Source of the DNA: Scylla paramamosain
Lineage: Eukaryota; Arthropoda; Malacostraca; Decapoda; Portunidae
Reading direction: 5' to 3'
DNA length: 64,000 nt
Assembly: GCF_035594125.1 (NCBI RefSeq)
Contig: NC_087151.1
Location: 31,480,193-31,544,192 of the forward strand
Notes under the pieces: generated by a model
What the model was told of the DNA's origin: nothing
Database searches by the model: none
Seen by the model: only the letters and a program-made list of their open reading frames with translations
In this document: positions 1 to 14,639 of the stretch, piece by piece
How the letters are laid out: each line of letters opens with the position of its first letter
Position numbering within the stretch: position 1 is the first letter of the stretch
Made by a program: the position numbers and the translations under genes

Positions 1-98
1 GAGGAAGAGGAGGAGGAGAAGGAGGTAACAGTTATAGAAGTTATAGAAGGGAAGAAGAACGAGACCAAGATGGAGTGAATTAACAAGAACGAGAACAG

Positions 99-129
<31 letters not shown>

Positions 130-364
130 GGACAAGGCGAACAAGAAACATACTAAACAAGAACAAGAAAAAACAAAAAAGGGAAAAATTCAATGCGAAA
201 ACACACACACACACACACAGGAGGGAGAGAAGGAAGGAAGAGAAAGAAGAGGGCCTGGAGGGAAGAGTGGCCATGGAGAGGAGAGGAAAGGTTGCAATAA
301 ATGGACAGCTGTTCATTATGGGGAGGAATATTCAGGAGGCAAGGAGACAATTTTTGGAGGTAAA

Positions 365-365
<1 letters not shown>

Positions 366-435
<70 letters not shown>
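366..435. repeat. (GA)n microsatellite
   Basis: Uninterrupted GA dinucleotide run of roughly 35 units. Confidence 0.95.
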
Positions 436-437
<2 letters not shown>

Positions 438-837
438 AATCAAGCAGTAAGAAGATAATTTCCAAAGAGAAGAAAGATTCTCGCCACCAAATTAGAAGTG
501 AAGAAGAAAGAATGAAAAAAAATAGGAAAAAAAAGATTAAGAATGCACAAAAAAAAAAAATGAGAAAATGCTGAGATTTACATAGCAAGGGAAAATAAAT
601 ATGGAGAAGGAAACCAAACTGCAAAATAGCAAGAAGGTGGAGGAGCATAAAGGAACACAAATAAAGAACGAAACAGCAGCATACTTGTTGATTTTTACAG
701 GCTTGTATTTGGAGACTATATTAGAGAAGAAGAAAAAAAAAGAGGAGGAGGAAAGCCAGAAGAGGAGGAGGAAAAGCAGAAGAGGAGTAGAAAAAACAAA
801 AGAGGAGGATAAAAAGCAGAAGAGGAGGAAGGAAAAG

Positions 838-905
838 AGGAAGAAGAAGAAGAAGAAGAAGAAGAAGAAGAAGAAGAAGAAGAAGAAGAAGAAGAAGAAG
901 AAGAA
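838..905. repeat. (GAA)n microsatellite
   Basis: About 22 uninterrupted AAG/GAA units, embedded in a longer imperfect polypurine region. Confidence 0.95.
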
Positions 906-1429
906 AAGAACAGAAGGAGAAAAAGGAGAAAAGAAGAAAAAGAAGAAAAAGAAGAAAAAGAAGAAAAAAAGAAGAAAAGAAGGGAAAGCAGAAAAGGGGA
1001 AAAAGCAGAAAAGGAGGAAGAGGAGAAAAGCAGAAGAGGAAAAAAAGAAGAAAAGGAAGCGTGAAGCACAGAAAAAGAGGAGGAGGAATAGCAGAAAAGA
1101 AGAAAAAAGATGAGGGAGAGAGAAAAAGCAGAAGAGTAGGAAGAGGAAAAGAAGAAGAGAAGCAAGCAACGCCACAGGAAATGCTTACTTAGCTAAAGGA
1201 GGAGGACGAACAGTAGGAGGAAGAGAGGCGAAAAACATGAAGAAGGAGGAGGAGGAGAAGTAGGTAGTGGTGGTGGCGATGGTGGTGCAGAAAGGAAGAC
1301 AGAAGAGGTGAAAGGAGTAAAAAGTCGAGAAGGAGGAGAAGGAGATGATGATGAAAGAGGAACAGATGAAGAGGACAAAATGAAACGATATAACGTTACC
1401 TTCTAGATCAACCCGGAAGTACAGCAGAG

Positions 1430-1430
<1 letters not shown>

Positions 1431-1471
<41 letters not shown>

Positions 1472-1529
1472 TAAGAACGCACACATGACTAAGAAATGTG
1501 TGTAACCTTGAACTGTGCGTAGCTTTAAT

Positions 1530-1581
<52 letters not shown>
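1431..1581. repeat. (AC)n and (GA)n microsatellites
   Basis: An AC run at about 1431-1468 and a GA run at about 1533-1581 are separated by ~65 bp of ordinary sequence. Confidence 0.93.
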
Positions 1582-1584
<3 letters not shown>

Positions 1585-1691
1585 ATTGTATAACTCCTCG
1601 TTAAGAAAAAAGAGCAAGGGGCGGATACGATGACTGTTGGTGGTGACGGTGATGGTGGTTGTCAATCAGTCATCTTCCTCTTATCTCCTAC

Positions 1692-2118
<427 letters not shown>

Positions 2119-2265
2119 TGTCTTTATCACATTTCGTCTTTCTGGAGAAGAGAGGAAGATACAAACATAAGATCATGACTAAAGGGAAAAAAAAAAAAGG
2201 AAAAGGTAAAAAAGAAAAATTCAGTAGAGGGAACGAAAGAAAGAAGTACAGTGATGTGATGCTAA

Positions 2266-2452
2266 CTTAACCTAACCTAACCTAACCTAATATAACCTAA
2301 CCTAACCTAACCTAATATAACCTAACCCAATCTAACCCAACCTAACCTAATTTAACTCAGTCTAATCTAACATAACATAACGTAAACCCAATCTAAGCTA
2401 ACCTAACCTAACGTAATCTAGCACAAGCCAACCTAAACTAACTTGGATAAGC
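2266..2452. repeat. Interstitial telomere-like (CCTAA)n repeats
   Basis: CCTAA pentamers are repeated in short perfect blocks, broken by variants such as TATAACC, CCCAAT and CATAAC. Read on the minus strand the motif is TTAGG, the canonical arthropod telomere repeat. The degeneracy fits an old interstitial block rather than a living chromosome end. It grades into unrelated sequence on both sides. Short CCTAACCTAACC pieces recur near 15705, 26635 and 47789. Confidence 0.8.
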
Positions 2453-2579
2453 AGGAGTAAGTACATGCACAGTAATGGCTTTGATTTCATCTGTTTTTTT
2501 TTTTTTTTTTTTGGGGGGAAGTAAAAAGTAAAAAATGGATAAATAGATAAATAAACATAATATTCCATCTTAGACACTC

Positions 2580-2590
2580 TCCTCTCTCTC

Positions 2591-2632
<42 letters not shown>
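2580..2632. repeat. (CT)n microsatellite
   Basis: CT run with one CCT interruption, shortly after a ~20-nt T tract (2493-2512). Confidence 0.93.
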
Positions 2633-2757
2633 GTAAGCAGGTCAAAATACACAAAAAGGAGAAAGAAAAAACACACAAACTCAAGAAACACGAGAGTTAT
2701 TTTATTACGAGACTAACTAGACCAACACGAACCACTCATTCCGCTCGTCAAACTAAC

Positions 2758-2962
2758 AGCTGCCTTCCTTCCCCCATTCCTTCCTTAAAGCTTTCCCTCC
2801 CTCCTTTCCTCCTTCCTCCCATATGGCTTTTCCTCCCTCCTTACCCCCTTTCTTTCTCCATTCCATTAAGTTTTCACTCCCTCCCTCCCTCCCTCCCTCC
2901 CTCCTTTCTTCCTTCCCTCCGTACTCCCTTATTTTTCTCCTCCATCTCTTCTCCTCCCTCTC
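2758..2962. repeat. CCTT/CCCT pyrimidine tract
   Basis: C/T-rich stretch made of CCTT and CCCT tetramers, with a purer CCCT block at about 2877-2903. Frames through it give Pro/Ser/Phe-rich low-complexity translations and are not taken as genes. Confidence 0.85.
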
Positions 2963-3540
2963 GTCCTTCACGCTCAGCTCAAGAGAGGCGAAGGGCACCG
3001 CTGTGGATCCCGTGACATCGCTCTTAAAAGTTTAAATTAAAACGCCATTAACTTAAGAGTTGGCCGCCCCATCGCTCACCCTCTTTCTAAAATTCCACGC
3101 CTCTACTTACGCTCTCAAGACTTCCGCTGCGTAAATACAAAGAGAGGACTTACGCCTCTCGTTCCTCATTTTTCATTCTCTGTGCTTTAAATTACAGGTT
3201 TCGTTTGTATTTCTTGTGTGCCTTGCCTTCCTGCAACTCTCCACTTAGAATTCTCTTACATCCGCATCATGTGTCGCTTTATTTTGTTTCTTTACTCTTA
3301 TTTTTCGTCTTCGTTTATGCCTCCGCCGTGTTGTGCTTACGTGTGCATGCCTTCCGTTTCTCCACCTTTCCCTTTTACCTAAGTCTTGCATTTCTAAGGT
3401 GTATCTCTTAGCTCCCTTCCTCAGTGCAGGTCAACCTTAACGCCTTCCTGTCTTCTGTCACGTAGCACTTTAACATCTCTCCCCTAAACACTGTAATATA
3501 GTCAGGGTTAAGAGTCTGTTGACGTGCCATACTCCCCTAA
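2963..3540. other. No gene seen
   Basis: Unique-looking, slightly pyrimidine-rich DNA. No frame here shows a recognisable domain or a convincing splice-bounded exon. Confidence 0.6.
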
Positions 3541-3542
3541 TT

Positions 3543-3790
3543 TATTAACGGTCTCCTCGACAACATTTGCCAACTGGTGGTTCCAACGGAAATCGGAGAA
3601 GTTAAGACTGAGGAACCGCACAAAACAATGACAGCGAGTGTGGAAGGTTACTCGACTCTCATTTACTGACAGTCTCCTCAATAAAACCTGACAGTTAATG
3701 GATTCTACGTATATCAGAGAACTTAAGACTGAGAGACGAGTGAGTGTGGGAGGTTGCTCGTACTTGATTCCTGACCACCACTGCACCTGG
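3543..3790. repeat. Diverged ~115-bp tandem duplication
   Basis: Two related segments lie head to tail. Each begins with a GTCTCCTC..AA core, continues through an ATCRGAGAA.TTAAGACTGAG core, and ends near GAGTGTGG(A/G)AGGTT(A/G)CTCG. The first lies at about 3549-3660 and the second at about 3671-3770. Translated on the minus strand both contain a short Phe-Ser-Asp-(Phe/Ile)-Arg motif, but I recognise no protein family and no splice signals. Confidence 0.5.
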
Positions 3791-4107
3791 ATTTGGTGAC
3801 GCGTCATGCAGCATTCCCAGCAACACCTCGACTGACGCCTCCCTTCTTAGTCCTAAATGTCTCGGCGCCTTTATCTCCGCTACTTTTAAGTCTTTCACTG
3901 TGATACGAAACAAGTGACAGCAGCAGAAGTAATGCATTAAATCTTTATAAGCATCTACAAGAAAGAAAAGATTAAAAAGATTAGATTTTGTAATTTCTAC
4001 CCAGTTTAAAGATTACAAGGGGCTGTAGAACAAGTAAAGATGTCTCAGAGTGATTGATAATGCAGGAAAGATGTACCAAATAGCATTCAAAGGGTTAATA
4101 GATTCAA

Positions 4108-4280
4108 GGGGAAGGAGTTTTCCAAGGGTGTGTTCAAGATGCTAACGATAGTCTACCATGGATTCTGCATCATTCATAGGGAAGAGCATCCATGAGAATC
4201 TGAGTACTCATCTTTGTGGTTGATTTTGAAAAATTTTTAGTCACAGTGAAAACTCAAAACATTTCGGAATACGAGACTTT
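4108..4280. repeat. Dispersed repeat, relative of the 5.6-kb MITE
   Basis: This stretch aligns by eye with 5697-5865. Shared landmarks are the TTTTC(C/A)AAG.GTGT start, GCATCAT, CATGAGAA(T/C)CTGA, TCATCT.TGTGG and the end near a GAGAC core. It is more diverged than the tandem copies at 5.75-5.99 kb, so it is an older family member. Confidence 0.5.
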
Positions 4281-4720
4281 ATATTACAACCTATAGCACG
4301 TTTCTTTTATTTCTCTCCTCCCTTTCCTTCTTAACCATCTCTTCTTCTGTATCTACCTTCTACATTCATCTACTCTTTCCTTCCTCTCTCCTCCTTCTCA
4401 CTCACACTCTCGACCTTCAAACTTCCTCTTTTTTATTCCTTGATTTATGCTTCCATCCTTTTTATCCATCGTTCCTTCATCCCTTCATCTCCTCTTCTCC
4501 CTCTCCTTCCTCTCATGCACACTCTCGACATTCCTTTCTACCACTTTTTATTCTTAGATTACTTCCACCCCTATCATCCATCGCTCCTTCATTCCGAGCA
4601 CTCGTGGGTCAGGCAGGGCAGAGGTCCCTGACTTGACCTCCTTCCTGGGGGAGAGCGAGGGTGAGGCAGGTGGGGGAGTCCGACCTTGAACCTGGTCGGA
4701 GTGATGACGAAACACAGACA
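4281..4720. other. Pyrimidine-rich DNA, no gene seen
   Basis: C/T-rich sequence with two related CTCTCACTCACACTCTCGACNTTC-like segments near 4395 and 4505. No supported coding feature. Confidence 0.55.
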
Positions 4721-4879
4721 TTGAGGAAGGGAAGGAGAGAGGGGAGGAGGGAGGGAGGGACAGTGAAGGATGAGCAGTAAAAGGTAAGAGAGGGATTGAA
4801 AGAGGGATGAAAGAAGATCGAGTGAAGTGAGCTAGGGAGGAGAGAAAGAAAAGGGGTGATAGATATGGAGGAAGTGATG

Positions 4880-4972
<93 letters not shown>

Positions 4973-5361
4973 GGGGGAGAGAGAGGGAGGGAGGGAGGGA
5001 AGGAGGGAAGAAGAGACAGTAAAGAATAAAAAGATAGAGAAAGGAAGATCGAGAGTGGAAAAGTGAGAGAGAAAAAGTGAAAGAAAAAGAGAAGATAAAT
5101 ATACGAGCAGAGGAAGTGATGCATGGATGAAAAGGAAAAGTAGGAGAAGAATAAAAGAAGAAGAGGAAGAAGAGAGGTGAGATAGAAAAGAGTTAAGGAG
5201 TTAAGTGAGGATAGAAGAGATTTAAGGATGAAAAACGAGAGGGAGAAGAGGGAGAAACGAGAAGGATGATAAAGGGAAACGATAAGGAATGAGAAGATAA
5301 ATGAGACTAAGAAAAGAAGCGTAGAAAGATACACAGGAGCAAAGCATGGGAAGGAAATGAG

Positions 5362-5440
<79 letters not shown>
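4720..5440. repeat. Purine-strand block with two long (GA)n runs
   Basis: A GA/GGGA-rich plus strand contains uninterrupted GA runs at about 4882-4968 and 5364-5437. The open frames here are Arg-Glu or Leu-Ser repeats on opposite strands and are discounted. Confidence 0.9.
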
Positions 5441-5441
<1 letters not shown>

Positions 5442-5620
5442 GACAATCAGAAAATAAATGTGCAATATCGGACCGAAAGACACGATCACTGACAAGTTAC
5501 GGAAAAGACACTAAAATTCAGACAGAAGATATCTACCGTAAGCATATCAAGGCAATAAATATTCAAGGCAGATGCGGCAGTACCGTCTTGGAACACCTTG
5601 AGTACCGCGCAGTACTACCA

Positions 5621-5990
5621 AGGTCTGTATTCTTAAACATTTTCGCGTCTCATCTCAGCTATTTGTAATAGGCACTAGAGATAGTTAGATAGTTATTGAA
5701 TGGTTTTCAAGAGTGTTTGTATGATTGTAATGAGACTGTAAGAAGTATTATGCATCATCAATGAGAATAACTACCATGAGAACCTGATTCATCATCTCTG
5801 TGGCTTTTTAAAATAGTCTTAATGAGAGAGCGAGACGTTTAAGAATGTGGAACCAAATCACACCACACAAATTGGTAATATTTTGCATTTTCAATGAGAA
5901 TAACACCCATAAGAACTTGATTAATCATCTCTGTATTCTTTAAAATAGCCTTAATGAGAGAGCAAAACATTTAAGAATACAGGAACCAAA
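5621..5990. mobile_element. MITE-like inverted repeat with an extra right arm
   Basis: The left arm (about 5626-5690) reads ATTCTTAAACATTTTCGCGTC and onward. It is the approximate reverse complement of the right arm at about 5800-5862, which ends GAGCGAGACGTTTAAGAATG. A second copy of the right arm follows at about 5890-5985 and ends GAGCAAAACATTTAAGAATA. Long imperfect inverted arms without coding capacity fit a MITE or a foldback element. No target-site duplication was identified, so class and exact ends are uncertain. Confidence 0.55.
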
Positions 5991-6351
5991 TCACGTCACA
6001 CACGTTGGTCAGCTAATTTCCTCAGCTCTCCTTCCCTCCAGTCCTGCACTTGGGGCGTACAAACACGACAAAACACAGAGACTCGAGGCATCATAGATCA
6101 TCAATATACAACAAAGCGTTTGAGAACACGAAGCCAACTAGTATCTCACAATTTAGTCATCTTATCATCTCAGTTCTCTTTCTCTCCGGTCGGGATGTAC
6201 AAAGACGGGAAAACACAGACTCTTGAGACATTATAGATAAAAAAAATATATACTACAAGGCACGGTGATCCCACGCAGGCACTGTCCATCCTGCCCACTC
6301 CCTCACTTCGTATTCCCGACTTGCCTCTCCTTACCGTTGTACCCTTCATTG

Positions 6352-6473
<122 letters not shown>

Positions 6474-6611
6474 GCGACATAATCAAGTATATTTACATCT
6501 TTTTCTCGTACCAGCATCTTGAAGAAAAAGAGAAAAGACGCAAGCACACAGACAACAAACAAACAAATAAACAAACAAACAAATAAAAAGAGCCAATGAT
6601 GAAGCACCTGT

Positions 6612-6613
<2 letters not shown>

Positions 6614-6680
<67 letters not shown>
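6614..6680. repeat. (CT)n microsatellite
   Basis: Uninterrupted CT run that follows ~140 bp of ordinary sequence after the GATA/GA block. The two tracts are complementary. Confidence 0.93.
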
Positions 6681-6684
<4 letters not shown>

Positions 6685-7404
6685 TCACTGAGTCACACAT
6701 TCTTTACGCAGCACAACCTGTCGTCTCGCCACTACTTAGACGCACTTTCGCTTTCAGATCACCTGTTCGCTCCCCAGCCGCGGCCTTGCAGTGACCTCGC
6801 CGCCACATCGCACACGCGAACCAGTAAGACGGTGTGATGCGAAGAGACTCATCACAAGCGACCAAGAGGGAATCAGTGTAGTACCTCAACTCATAATTAA
6901 TTACAATACATTCCAGTACGCAAAGGGAAAAATTCAGAGTCTGACATGAGGGAAGCTCTGATTTATTATGTTTTCTTGATGTTAAAGGAGTGTGAAAGGA
7001 AGATATGCATTTATACGATATATACATTTCAGGAAGCAATAGTGAGTGAGTGTTTGGCTGCTGGTGCTGGATCCACGCAGCCAAGATTGAGTGCCACACG
7101 CGCGGCAGCAAACTGAGGAGTTAATTTCAAGCAAAAAAAGTAAATTAAGAAATAAGAATAGAAAATGAAGTAAATAAATAAATAAATAGCAATTCCAGTA
7201 TATGCTATTAAGGAACGAGAATTCATCAACAGGTATTTGCCGAGAAACCAAAAGAAGCGCCAGGGATCTAATCTTTACTTTGCGGGGAAGTTATCATTCT
7301 GCCGGTGAAATAAACTAACACACAGGGAAAGCAAGACATCCGCGCCGCTGCCACATGGCCGGCTCGGCGCCAAGGACGTGGGAGGGAGGGGAGGCTGTAC
7401 TCAC
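6681..7404. other. Intron side of the GPCR gene, no exon seen
   Basis: On the minus strand this lies just 3' of the GPCR exon's donor and should be intron. It holds an AAAT run near 7170-7187. Neither strand shows the TM4-TM7 motifs expected of the missing receptor part. Confidence 0.5.
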
Positions 7405-7834
7405 GGCGGGCGATCCTGGCGGTCATGACCCTGGAGTAGCGCAGAGGATGCAGGATGGCCCAGTAGCGGTCCACGCTGACGGCCAGCAGGCAGAAGATGG
7501 ACACTGTGCACAGGATGAGCAGCGTGGACAGCATGAAGAGGCACGCCCACAGAGGCCGCGGTAGTCCAACGGAGGTGAGGATGGCGAAGGGAATCCCAAA
7601 CACACCCACCAGTAGGTCCGCCAGCGCCAGGGACACGATGTAGTAATTGGTGCGGCGGCGAAGCTTTCGCTCCACCACAAACACTGTGATGGTGAGTGCG
7701 TTTCCGATCACTGCCACCACTGCCACCAGCACTTCACTGATGAAGTACGGCACGTTGAGAGGGCTCCAATCCGTCATGTTCCTCGCCTCCACCATGACAT
7801 CGTCCGAAACGTTCATCGGGAGCGCGACGCTCAT
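7405..7834 (-). CDS. Adenosine-receptor-like class A GPCR, first coding exon (partial)
   Basis: N-terminal 143 residues of a rhodopsin-family G-protein-coupled receptor of the plasma membrane. Two N-glycosylation sequons (NVSD, NMTD) precede TM1 at residues ~30-54, which has the GN pair with Asn45 as the 1.50 position. TM2 at ~64-88 carries the LALAD motif (Asp73). TM3 at ~95-119 carries Cys98 and is followed by DRY at 122-124 and HPLRYS. The TNYYIVSLALAD and GIPFAI stretches resemble adenosine receptors more than aminergic receptors from memory; a search would decide. The exon ends after one base of a codon at a GTGAGTAC donor read on the minus strand. TM4-TM7 are not found in this window. 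I chose the ATG at 7834 because the frame further upstream is only translated CA repeat. Met7 is an alternative start. Confidence 0.82.
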
Positions 7835-7859
7835 GGTGGCGACACACGCGGCAGGCAGC

Positions 7860-7915
7860 ACACACACACACAAACACAAACACAAACACACACACACGCA
7901 CACACACACACACGC
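7860..7915. repeat. Imperfect (CA)n next to the GPCR start
   Basis: CA run with AAACACA variants, immediately upstream of the receptor ATG on the minus strand, so it probably lies in the 5' UTR or promoter. It accounts for the Cys-Val frame fused to the receptor frame. Confidence 0.85.
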
Positions 7916-7919
7916 CCCT

Positions 7920-8860
7920 CACACCCTCACAAAGTCGTAATGCTGCGTCGGACGTGCAGCACGACCTCCCAACGACACGCTGGTCAGGTGATGAGCAGCT
8001 GACGGGGGCGAGAAGAGGCGTTAGCAAGGAGCAGGGCGGCAGTGTGGGCGCCGGGCATGGTGGTGAAAGGAGGATAAACAGAACACGTGACGGGCACTTA
8101 GTTGCGGGAATGAGCGAGAGGACACACACGGATGGAACAGGTGGCGAGATCACCAGTACGCCGCCTCACATGCGACTGACGCGCTCGCCACAACAACCTG
8201 TTCAAGGCCCGCGCGCCCGCCGCTCCCCTCGCTGGCTGCCAGATCGCCGATGCCTCTCTGCACCTCTCTCATCTCCTTCCCCCCGTCCTCCCATGCTTTC
8301 CCTACGCACCGGTAACTCATACATTCCACTCATACCATGTCTCCCAGGTGTCTATGCAGCGGCAGCCCACTCGTGAGGGGATGCACGCTAGGAAGTGGCT
8401 GGGGAATGTGGAAGCCTGGCATTGTCTCCCCTGCCCAGCCCCGCCCACTCGCTGAACTACCGACCTCAGCATGGGAGCAGGCCAGTGCCAGCGACAATTA
8501 GCTCGACGTACAACAGACCAGTGCCTTTCTCACTCGATCGATACTGCTGCCCTCACCCATGCACTGCCGCCACCACTGACACACATACGGGACGCACGCC
8601 TCACGCCCTCCATTCTCCTGCAAGGGCAAACACGAGTCAGGGTGAGTTAACGACTACAGAGTTGCCAGGTCCACGATGACACTGCTAATTAGGATCACTG
8701 CACCGAGAGGGATGTGGCCCAGCGCTGCGGGATCACCGCTGCCGTCAGGCCATGGCACGGTTTCTCTTTTCTTTTTCTTTGTTTTACTTAGAAGATTTAA
8801 TTGCGTCTCCAGCCAGGTGAGAGCCGTAAACACGTGATTTGTTGAAGTTGCCGCACCCAC
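7920..8860. other. G+C-rich flank upstream of the GPCR exon
   Basis: Base composition is clearly more G+C-rich than the surroundings. Open frames exist on both strands but are Pro/Arg/Ser-rich and lack recognisable domains. It may hold the receptor's 5' UTR and promoter (inference). No TATA box was recognised. Confidence 0.4.
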
Positions 8861-8862
8861 CT

Positions 8863-8863
8863 G

Positions 8864-8896
<33 letters not shown>
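8863..8896. repeat. (GT)n microsatellite
   Basis: Uninterrupted GT run of about 17 units. Confidence 0.93.
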
Positions 8897-8899
<3 letters not shown>

Positions 8900-9726
8900 C
8901 GCTGAGTACTGTGAGACAGAGTAGCAGAGGGAGGGTATGAATTTCACGGCCCCTTTCTCCTGCCTCGCCCTCAGACCCGGTAAAGTCTAAGCACTCATGT
9001 ATCATTATTTCCCATCGCTCACTCTTCGATCCTTACTCTTCTCCCTTCACCCGTCACGTTACGCCACCCTGTTACCTGTCTTTCCTCACCCATCACTCCT
9101 CACTCTTTACCCATTACTCCTCGTCCCTCACCCGTCACCACTCACTCTTCATCCATCATGTATCAGTCGTTACCTCTCACCCGTTACCCATAACTTCTCT
9201 CTTCTGTTCTCTCACCCGTCACCTCACACTGTCCCTTGTCCTCCTCCCCCAACACACGAACACCCATCACTTAGCATTCTTCTAATAATACGAGTGTGTT
9301 TAAGTCTCCCATGCATCATAATGACACTCGTTTTCTCTAACTGCTCCACATCCTGGCTTTCCATGGCTGACCGCAAGACTCGTAACAATGCTCATGGTAA
9401 TCTGTAATCTCGTTCTGGTGTTGTGTGGTTATTTGGTGCTGCTGCCGCGTTGACCTTGGAGGCCGTGAAATTCTATTCACATAACAAAGATGCTTTTTAT
9501 CATCTTCGATACCTAACTTAAAACGTTGACCAGCAGAGAGAATGAAGAGTACTTACTACGTTCTATTGTATTTGATCATGTTGGGCGCATGAACTCACTC
9601 AGACAAACAGAGATAAGGTTGTAATAACTCATCGGTAACTTTAGACTGAGAAGTGTCCATTAATAGACTTAAAAATTTAATGAAGACACGAAAGGGTGCA
9701 CATGTAAACCTGATGTTTCTATACCA
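8897..9726. other. No gene seen
   Basis: Includes CTCACCCRTCAC-type imperfect short repeats at about 9010-9260 (C/T-rich, period near 12-25 bp). No domain-bearing frame is present. Confidence 0.5.
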
Positions 9727-9844
9727 GTTGACGTGTGGCCAGCCAGCTGACCCTCGCCGAGGCCGTGCTGGCAGTGACGAAAGACGACAGTATCGTCCAC
9801 GACTCGTGGCTCCGAAAGACATCAACTCCAGGATGTATCAAATG
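9727..9844 (+). other. Candidate orphan exon (unassigned)
   Basis: This 118-bp stretch is G+C-richer than its flanks. It is preceded by a pyrimidine-containing TTTCTATACCAG acceptor-like sequence and followed by a GTAAAC donor-like sequence. An internal AG at 9745-9746 is an alternative acceptor. Two frames stay open: one gives an Arg-rich peptide ending in RLVAPKDINSRMYQM, the other gives LTLAEAVLAVTKDDS. I do not recognise either. It may be an exon of an unidentified gene or chance. Confidence 0.22.
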
Positions 9845-9869
9845 GTAAACAATAAACACACCAATTAAT

Positions 9870-10880
9870 AGATTTCCATGATTATATCACTTCAAATTAG
9901 TCAGATACAAAGAAAATCTATAATCCAGACAGTATTTCTGAAGCACGTCCGCAGGTACACCAGGTAATAACATTCATCCCGAGGACACTGCAACAGGTAC
10001 ACCACTGATCACCTCCACCTGCAAACACACCGCCACCAAGGACACACATAATAAGTATATTGCGTGACAATCGGCTACAGTAAAACTTTCACCACTCCTG
10101 CTACATATACTCAGTAGCAACGTGTGTCACCTCATTCCTGACGAAGGCTGTTTTTTTCCTGTGATTGGTTAAACCCCCTGAAGACTAAACCTTGAGAATC
10201 CACCCACCTGACCTGCCCAACCCATCCATTCCCATGATCAGTGCGTCTCCCCCTCATTCCCCTTACTATTACCACCACCAGCCCCTCTCTTCCTCCACCT
10301 CCCTAATTCCTTCCTCCTCCTCCTCCTCTTTCTCCACCCTCAATCCCATTTTAACTAGTTAGTTCTGCTATTACCTCCTCCGATTCCCTTCCCTTCCTCC
10401 CTCCAGCACTCCTCTCTTTTCCTCTTCCCTTCTTTCCAGCACTCTTGCCTCCTCCTCTGCCTCCTCTCTCCCTTTCCCCACCTCCCCAACCACCACCAGT
10501 ATCTACTCCTCCTTCACACCCAATTACTTTTAACTAGAATTTCTGCTATTACCTCTTCCGATCCCCCCCACAACTATGTATGTATGTACACACCAAATAA
10601 AATACAACAACAACAACAACAACAACAAACAGCAGCGGGAAGTGTGTAATTTTCCTGTTTCACATCCTCCGGCTATGAACGTACACACGACACGGGAACG
10701 TCGCCTTGCAAGGACCAACAAACTGAATAAACTTTGACTGCATGTTTTCCTTATGAATTTTTCTGGGGCTGTTTGCTTGCCCGTCTTAAAGCTTTCCTCC
10801 ACCATCTAGTCATGCTTCCCAGACCGCCACGTGTCACACAGCACTTGATTGAGTCACTGCGGGGGCATAATAAGGGCAGG
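9870..10880. other. No gene seen
   Basis: Ordinary intergenic DNA with C/T-rich segments near 10260-10560 and a short CAA run near 10603-10629. The frames crossing it show no recognisable domains. Confidence 0.55.
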
Positions 10881-10885
10881 AACGC

Positions 10886-10893
10886 TTTATAAG
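10886..10893 (+). promoter_or_regulatory. TATA box of the serine protease gene
   Basis: TTTATAAG lies 88 bp upstream of the protease ATG. An arthropod-type initiator-like ATCAGA at about 10907-10912 and further candidates up to ~10925 follow at roughly the right distance. The short 5' UTR fits compact digestive-protease genes. Start-site choice is inferred. Confidence 0.6.
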
Positions 10894-10980
10894 AGGAGGA
10901 CAAGACATCAGAGGCAGCACAAGGCCTTAGTCTGAGCGTCGTGACAGTAAGGTATCGTGTCCGCTGCCAACACTCGCAAG

Positions 10981-14123
<3,143 letters not shown>

Positions 14124-14418
14124 CCTCATCACGCAGCTGCCGTGCCAGACACCGTGCAGTTTCCTTCTGTAAAGGACGGTCAGCAGATGACTATGCCACT
14201 CGACGCAAGCATCCTCCATCCGTACAAGACATCAGGGAGCACGGCAGTGGACCGCTGCTCAAGCCACTTACAGAATGTTTCGCAACGATATAGTCATTCA
14301 GTACATGTTTCGTAAATTTGTGTTGCATGAAAGTATTTAAGCCAATTCTTGAATGGTAAATGCCAAATTTCTAGAATCATTGTCGTTCTTCTGCGAGATA
14401 TCTACAAACAAGTGACCA

Positions 14419-14424
14419 AAATAA
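14419..14424 (+). terminator. Poly(A) signal, serine protease
   Basis: AATAAA 295 bp after the stop codon. A second AATAAA at 14627-14632 could be used as a distal site. Confidence 0.55.
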
Positions 14425-14639
14425 AAGTAGACTGAATAGAGCCAAATATAGTCTCAGGATAGAATGGCTTTAATTCCAGGCCAGAGAAAAGATCTTATTA
14501 GCACTCCAAGGTACCTTTTACAATATGATTTACCTCATTTCTTAAACATAAACTGTACCACAACTGTTGATGCTGTCATCTGCCACTTCTGTTTTGTATA
14601 AACCCAGTCTATCTTAGACCGAATTCAATAAATGGCAGT

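Larger units (their letters stand above)
1..1360. repeat. Purine-strand tract, no gene
   Basis: The plus strand is almost free of pyrimidines over long stretches and is built of GAA, GGA, AAAG and GA motifs. It contains a CAA run (about 97-129), a GA run (about 366-435), a GAA/AAG run (about 838-905) and GGA/GTG-rich DNA up to 1350. Open frames here translate into Lys/Glu/Arg-rich or Ser/Phe/Leu-rich homopolymers, which is expected from the repeat composition. I see no splice-bounded exon. Confidence 0.85.

Noticed and set aside
4609..5495. Ser-Leu-rich and Arg-Glu-rich open frames
   Set aside because: Translations of GA/CT microsatellites and purine-rich DNA.
7268..7404. Continuation of the GPCR frame past 7405 (residues after RIAR)
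   Set aside because: A strong GTGAGTAC donor lies here and the continued frame no longer shows receptor motifs such as TM4.
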